DNA from: Haloferax elongans ATCC BAA-1513
GTDB lineage: Archaea; Halobacteriota; Halobacteria; Halobacteriales; Haloferacaceae
Length of the DNA stretch: 64,000 nucleotides
NCBI RefSeq assembly: GCF_000336755.1
Contig: NZ_AOLK01000019.1
Coordinates: 202,300 to 266,299, forward strand
Direction: 5' to 3'
Part shown: positions 60,036 to 64,000 of the stretch, in pieces
How positions within the stretch are numbered: position 1 is the stretch's first letter
How the letters are laid out: each line of letters opens with the position of its first letter
Position numbers and translations under genes: made by a program
The notes under the pieces: model-generated
The model's database searches: none
What the model was told of the DNA's origin: nothing
The model's input: only the letters and a program-made list of their open reading frames with translations

Positions 60036-61679
60036 TCAGTCGTCCGCGGGGGTCTGGCCCCCGTCGGTTGCCACCACGTCTTCGGCGGATTGCTGCTGTC
60101 CCATCGGTTCGGGACTGTGACACTGCCGAACCATCTTCTTGATTCGCTCGGGAGGCTCGGACGTCGCCATCGAGACGGCGATGGTGACGGCGAACACCAG
60201 CGGCGTGCCAACGAGTGCGGCCCCGATTGCGGGGACGAACTCGGCGAAGGTGTCGCTGAAGTGGAAGATGAGGTCGTTGACGACGGCCGCGACCCAGAGT
60301 ACGAGACCCACAGACATCCCCGCGAGCGCGCCCTGACGGTTAGTGTTCTCCCACCAGAGACCGAGGAAGAACATCGGGAACAGGACGATAGCCGCGAGCG
60401 AGAACGCCAGTGCGACGAGTTCGCCGACGAGCGCGGGCGGGTCGAACGCCGTAACCGTCACGATTGCACCGAGCGCGACGATGGTCGCGCGACCGACGAG
60501 CACCTGCTGTCGTTGCGTCGCGTCGGGGTTGACGATGTTCGTGTAGATGTCGTGTGAGACCGCAGAGGAGGCAGTGATGAACAGTCCGGCGGTCGTCGCG
60601 ATTGCGGCCGCGATACCACCCGCAGCGACAAGACCGACGAACCACGTCGGGAGGTTCGAAAGCTGGGCCGCAAGGACGACGATGAGGTCGCCTTCACCGC
60701 CACTCATGCCGCCGTTCGCCGCGAAGGTCGGGCCGTACTGCGACGCGTCGTAGAGGTCGACACCGAAGGCTGCCAGCGCAGGCGCACTCCAGTAGAGGAG
60801 GAGGATGAAGAACAGCCCCCAGACCGTGGACTGCCGTGCCGTCTTCTCGTTTTCGACGGTGTAGAACCGAACGAGCACGTGCGGGAGGCCGCACGTGCCG
60901 AAGATAAGCGAGAACGCCGTGGCAATCCAGAGGTAGAAGCCCGCGTTGGCGAAGGGTTCGGAGAACTCTGCCGACAGTTCACCGACGAGCTTTCCGTACT
61001 CGATTTGCGGGAGGACCGTCGAGTAGCCGCCGACGTAGCCGACGGTGTAGATGGCCGCGAGGAACGCGACGATGAGGATGACGTACTGCACGGCCATGTT
61101 CTTGGTCGCGCCGAGCATCCCCGAGACGGTCAGGTAGCCGACCGTGATAGCCATCATGACGACGACCATCGTCACGTAGTCGGTGCCGAAGACGTAGAGG
61201 CCGACGAGACCCATCCCGCGAGCCTGTCCGACCGAGTAGACGAAGCCGATGAGGATGGTCGTCAACGCACCGATGGCGCGGGCAGTGTCCGAGTTGAATC
61301 GGTCGCCCACGAAGTCCGGCGCGGTGTACTTCCCGAACCGGCGCATCTGCGCGGCGAGGAAGATGAGCAGGACGAAGTAGCCCGTGGTCCAGCCGATGAT
61401 GAACGCGAGGCCGTAGAACCCCGCGAGCGCGACGAGTCCCGCTAAGCCGAGGTACGACGCCGCGGACATCCAGTTGGCACCGATTGCCATGCCGTTCTCG
61501 ATGTTGCCGATTGACCGTCCGGCGACCCACATCCCCTCGGTGTCGGCGACTTTGAACACGTAGCCGATGGCGAGAAAGAGGCTCAACATCCCGACAACCA
61601 TGAGCGCCGGAATCGGTTTGAACGAGATGTTGAGCGCCTCGGGAAGCAGGTCGCCCGACTGGAGGAAAAGCGAGTTCAT
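60036..61679 (-). CDS. Acetate-type cation symporter (SSS family, ActP/DhlC-like)
   Basis: A 547-residue permease with 13 helices. ISFKPIPALMVVGMLSLFLA and WVAGRSIGNIENGMAIGANW open the chain (ActP-like Ala-Gly-Arg-x-Ile turn). Further motifs are FRYTAPDFVGDRF-like KYTAPDFVGDRFNSDTARAI, FGTCGLPHVLVRFYTV (a strong marker of the acetate/monocarboxylate branch) and AAIATTAGLFITASSAVSHD. The basic-acidic C-terminal tail has about 45 residues. It overlaps the DUF4212 gene by four bases (ATGA), which supplies the small subunit, and lies near acetyl-CoA synthetase: together a monocarboxylate uptake and activation set. Confidence 0.92.
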   Translation of the reverse strand: MNSLFLQSGDLLPEALNISFKPIPALMVVGMLSLFLAIGYVFKVADTEGMWVAGRSIGNIENGMAIGANWMSAASYLGLAGLVALAGFYGLAFIIGWTTGYFVLLIFLAAQMRRFGKYTAPDFVGDRFNSDTARAIGALTTILIGFVYSVGQARGMGLVGLYVFGTDYVTMVVVMMAITVGYLTVSGMLGATKNMAVQYVILIVAFLAAIYTVGYVGGYSTVLPQIEYGKLVGELSAEFSEPFANAGFYLWIATAFSLIFGTCGLPHVLVRFYTVENEKTARQSTVWGLFFILLLYWSAPALAAFGVDLYDASQYGPTFAANGGMSGGEGDLIVVLAAQLSNLPTWFVGLVAAGGIAAAIATTAGLFITASSAVSHDIYTNIVNPDATQRQQVLVGRATIVALGAIVTVTAFDPPALVGELVALAFSLAAIVLFPMFFLGLWWENTNRQGALAGMSVGLVLWVAAVVNDLIFHFSDTFAEFVPAIGAALVGTPLVFAVTIAVSMATSEPPERIKKMVRQCHSPEPMGQQQSAEDVVATDGGQTPADD

Positions 61680-62107
61680 TCGGTGACCCCTCCGTCGACC
61701 GCCGCCGCTTCGTCACCGTGGGTCTCCCCTGCGTCACTCGCTGCCGCCCCGTGGTCGATGCCGTATCGCTGGTCGAGTTGGTCTCGCTTCCGCGAGTAGA
61801 GGAACGCGAGGACGAGCGAACTCGTCGGTGAGATGACCGCGACGGCGAAGTAGTGTGCCGGGAACCCGATACCCGGCAACTGCGTCGTCATGAGACCGGG
61901 TGCGAGGTACGTCGCCACTGGCGGCCCGAACGTGAGAAGCGCCCACGCGATGAAGCCAGCCCAGATAACCTTCAGGTGGTCGCGCATGAAGGGGGTACTC
62001 GGCTTCAGGAGGTTCACCTCCCGGTCGAGGTAGTCTATCTGTTCGTGCTGTGCGGCTTTCGTCTGCGATTCGTGCGGGTCAGTGGACCCACTCATGTCAG
62101 ATGTCAT
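61676..62107 (-). CDS. DUF4212 small subunit of the symporter
   Basis: A 143-residue protein with the DUF4212 domain: HEQIDYLDREVNLLKPSTPF, then two membrane helices (VIWAGFIAWALLTFGPPVAT and FPAHYFAVAVISPTSSLVLA) and AFLYSRKRDQLDQRYGID. The tail is acidic. DUF4212 proteins occur always with an SSS symporter of the ActP branch and are taken as its small subunit. The start may be ATG 62107 or ATG 62095; the frame to 62143 has no support. The stop overlaps the symporter start. Confidence 0.87.
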   Translation of the reverse strand: MTSDMSGSTDPHESQTKAAQHEQIDYLDREVNLLKPSTPFMRDHLKVIWAGFIAWALLTFGPPVATYLAPGLMTTQLPGIGFPAHYFAVAVISPTSSLVLAFLYSRKRDQLDQRYGIDHGAAASDAGETHGDEAAAVDGGVTE

Positions 62108-62224
62108 CGTTGTGTATCGAATGTCGTCCGAATCCCGTGTCACCCCGTTGGACAGCCCAGCCAGGAATCCGTCCGACGGGGAGTGTGCCTGCTAGCCAGT
62201 CGCGCTGCCGTGTTCGTCGGCCAG

Positions 62225-64000
62225 TCAGGCCCGCTGCTGCTGTTGGACCTTCTGCTGGATGTCCTCGACGACGTCGGGATTCCGAAGCGTCGAGGTGTTC
62301 CCGAGTTCGTCGCCGTTCGCGACGTCTTCCAGCAGGCGACGCATGATTTTGCCCGAGCGCGTCTTCGGCAGTTCGGGCGTGAACACGACCTCCTCGGGGC
62401 GAGCAATCGGGCCGATAGCGTCCTCGACGCCCTCGATGATACGGCCCCGAAGGTCGTCGTCGCCATCGTGGCCGTCCTCGGTGATGACGTAGGCGTAGAC
62501 CGCCTCGCCTTTCAGGTCGTGATTCGCGCCGACGACGGCCGCTTCCGCGACGCCTTCGACGCCGACGATTGCCGACTCGATTTCCATCGTTCCGAGGCGA
62601 TGACCAGAGACGTTGATGACGTCGTCGACGCGACCCAGAACGGTGATGTAGCCGTCGTCGTCGACCTTCGCACCGTCTTCGGGGAAGTAGACCCAGTCGT
62701 CGGAGTCGTCGCTGTCGAGGTCAGAGTACTCGCGCCAGTACTCGTTGATGAACCGCTCATCGTTCTTGTAGAGCGTGCGGAGCATCCCCGGCCACGGCTT
62801 GTTGACCGTGAGATAGCCAGCGCGCCCGGCCTCGACTTCTTCACCGCCCGTATCGACGATTTGGGCGTCGATGCCCGGCAGCGGCGGCCCCGCAGAGCCG
62901 GGTTTCATCTTCCCGACGCCAGGAAGCGTCGTCACCATCATGCCGCCAGTCTCGGTCTGCCACCACGTGTCTACGATGGGGCAGTCCTCGTTGCCGATGT
63001 GTTTGTAGTACCACTTCCACGCGCGGGGATTGATTGGCTCGCCGACCGTGCCGAGGAGGCGAAGACTCGACAGGTCGTGCTGTTCGGGGAAGCGACTTCC
63101 CCACTTCATGAACGCCCGAATCGCCGTCGGCGCGGTGTAGAAGATATCGACCGAGTACTTCTCGATAATCTCCCAGAGTCGGTCGCGGCTCGGGAAGTCC
63201 GGCGTTCCTTCGTACATCACCGTGGTCGTGCCGAGCGCTAACGGCCCGTAGACGATGTACGAGTGACCGGTAATCCAGCCGATGTCGGCCGAACACCAGT
63301 AGGTGTCTTCTTTCTCGATGTCCAGCACCGCGTGCGAAGTCCACGCTGCATACGAGAGGTAGCCACCCGTCGTGTGCTTGACACCTTTCGGCTGCCCCGT
63401 GGTTCCCGAGGTGTACATCAGGAAGAGCATGTCCTCGGCGTCGCGCTGGACTGGGTCCACCCGGTCGCCCGTGTGGTCGGCCAGCAGGTCGTCCCAGTCG
63501 TGCTGATTCCCGCGAAGGTCGTGGCCGAAGCCATCGTCGCCGAGGCGGTCCACGACGACGGTCGCTTCGACACCGTGGTCGACGCCGTCGAGTCCTTCGT
63601 TCGCTTTGTCGAGGTGATCCAGCGGGTCGCCGCGGCGGTAGTAGCCGTCACACGTAACGAGGAACTCCGAGTTCGCCGAGTTCATCCGCGTGGCGAGTGC
63701 TTCCGCGGAGAATCCGGCGAACACCACCGAATGGGGTGCGCCGATGCGGGCACACGCCAGCATCGCGATGGGCAACTCGGGAATCATCGGCATGTAGAGC
63801 GTCACCACGTCGTCTTCCTCGACACCGAGGTCGCGAAGGGCAGCCGCGAATTCGTTGACCTCGCGGTAGAGGTCTTGGTACGTGTACGTGCGCGTCGTTC
63901 CGTGCTCGCCCTCCCACTTGATGGCGACCCGGTTCTTGTCGCCGTTTTCGACGTGTCGGTCGAGACAGTTGTAGGAGGCGTTCAGTTTCCCACCTGTGAA
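62225..64000 (-). CDS. acs: Acetyl-CoA synthetase, C-terminal part (5' end outside window)
   Basis: 592 residues of an AMP-forming acyl-CoA synthetase; the frame runs off the right edge, so the N terminus (about 70 residues) is missing. GGKLNASYNCLDRHVENG is visible at the edge. Motifs: YTSGTTGQPKGVKHTTGGY (P-loop), DIGWITGHSYIVYGPL, YTAPTAIRAFMKWG, DTWWQTETGGMM (acetate-pocket Trp), VLGRVDDVINVSGHRLGTME (hinge region) and the acetylatable lysine in PKTRSGKIMRRLL. A GTG at 63808 is not the true start because conserved sequence continues beyond it. It makes acetyl-CoA from acetate, with the DUF4212/symporter pair downstream. Confidence 0.95.
   Translation of the reverse strand, partial: FTGGKLNASYNCLDRHVENGDKNRVAIKWEGEHGTTRTYTYQDLYREVNEFAAALRDLGVEEDDVVTLYMPMIPELPIAMLACARIGAPHSVVFAGFSAEALATRMNSANSEFLVTCDGYYRRGDPLDHLDKANEGLDGVDHGVEATVVVDRLGDDGFGHDLRGNQHDWDDLLADHTGDRVDPVQRDAEDMLFLMYTSGTTGQPKGVKHTTGGYLSYAAWTSHAVLDIEKEDTYWCSADIGWITGHSYIVYGPLALGTTTVMYEGTPDFPSRDRLWEIIEKYSVDIFYTAPTAIRAFMKWGSRFPEQHDLSSLRLLGTVGEPINPRAWKWYYKHIGNEDCPIVDTWWQTETGGMMVTTLPGVGKMKPGSAGPPLPGIDAQIVDTGGEEVEAGRAGYLTVNKPWPGMLRTLYKNDERFINEYWREYSDLDSDDSDDWVYFPEDGAKVDDDGYITVLGRVDDVINVSGHRLGTMEIESAIVGVEGVAEAAVVGANHDLKGEAVYAYVITEDGHDGDDDLRGRIIEGVEDAIGPIARPEEVVFTPELPKTRSGKIMRRLLEDVANGDELGNTSTLRNPDVVEDIQQKVQQQQRA

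Overview
The window is chromosomal DNA of a halophilic archaeon (class Halobacteria), most likely of the Haloferax/Halogeometricum group (family Haloferacaceae). Four things point to this: high GC content with acidic proteins; many leaderless genes with archaeal TATA boxes about 25-30 bases before the start codon; twin-arginine lipoproteins; and gene families seen mainly in haloarchaea (HalOD1, DICT, DUF7344-type, DUF4212 plus acetate symporter, MoxR/DUF58/DUF4350 cluster). I found no rRNA, tRNA, CRISPR array, transposase or integrase.

Layout. 1-5 kb: end of an MFS transporter, a CBS-less GuaB-like enzyme, a GlmU-like bifunctional enzyme and a GlmM-like mutase. 5-11 kb: signalling and regulators (receiver-PAS-GAF protein, Rrf2, HxlR, membrane histidine kinase, DICT protein). 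11-15 kb: wHTH regulator, glmS and a second GlmU-like enzyme. 15-17.5 kb: two paralogous wHTH-membrane proteins and a PadR regulator. 17.6-24.2 kb: wecB-wecC (UDP-ManNAc to UDP-ManNAcA), a Tat-exported protein, another nucleotidyltransferase, a NosL lipoprotein and a second hexosephosphate mutase. 24.3-27 kb: HalOD1 protein, NifU-like protein, a DUF7260-type protein and a DtxR-family regulator, with four operator-like dyads between the NifU-like gene and the next gene. 27-36.2 kb: the MoxR / DUF58 / DUF4350 / DUF1616 / DUF4129-like membrane cluster, interrupted by an F420/NADP-oxidoreductase-like gene. 36.3-48.3 kb: surface polysaccharide region (three glycosyltransferases, a UDP-sugar epimerase, a Thr-rich lipoprotein, a tail-fibre-like small protein, a beta-helix protein and a large polytopic membrane protein). 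48.4-56 kb: lipoprotein, MFS transporter, cheW plus a soluble chemoreceptor, tenA plus a sodium/solute symporter, and a formate/nitrite-type channel with a small membrane partner. 56-64 kb: Lrp regulator, BtuF-like protein, PAS-GAF histidine kinase, then an acetate module (small membrane protein, universal stress protein, symporter, DUF4212 subunit, acetyl-CoA synthetase cut by the window end).

How the parts fit. GlmS, two GlmM/PMM-like mutases, two GlmU-like enzymes and WecB/WecC together can take fructose-6-phosphate to UDP-N-acetylmannosaminuronic acid. The glycosyltransferases, epimerase and secreted or surface proteins at 37-48 kb are plausible users of such sugars. This link is inference.

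The most unusual items are the DtxR-type dyads at 25.4-25.6 kb, the 23-bp iterated motif in front of tenA, a long dyad in front of the oxidoreductase at 33.8 kb, short tandem repeats scattered in spacers of the sugar regions, and the signal-less tail-fibre-like and beta-helix pair.
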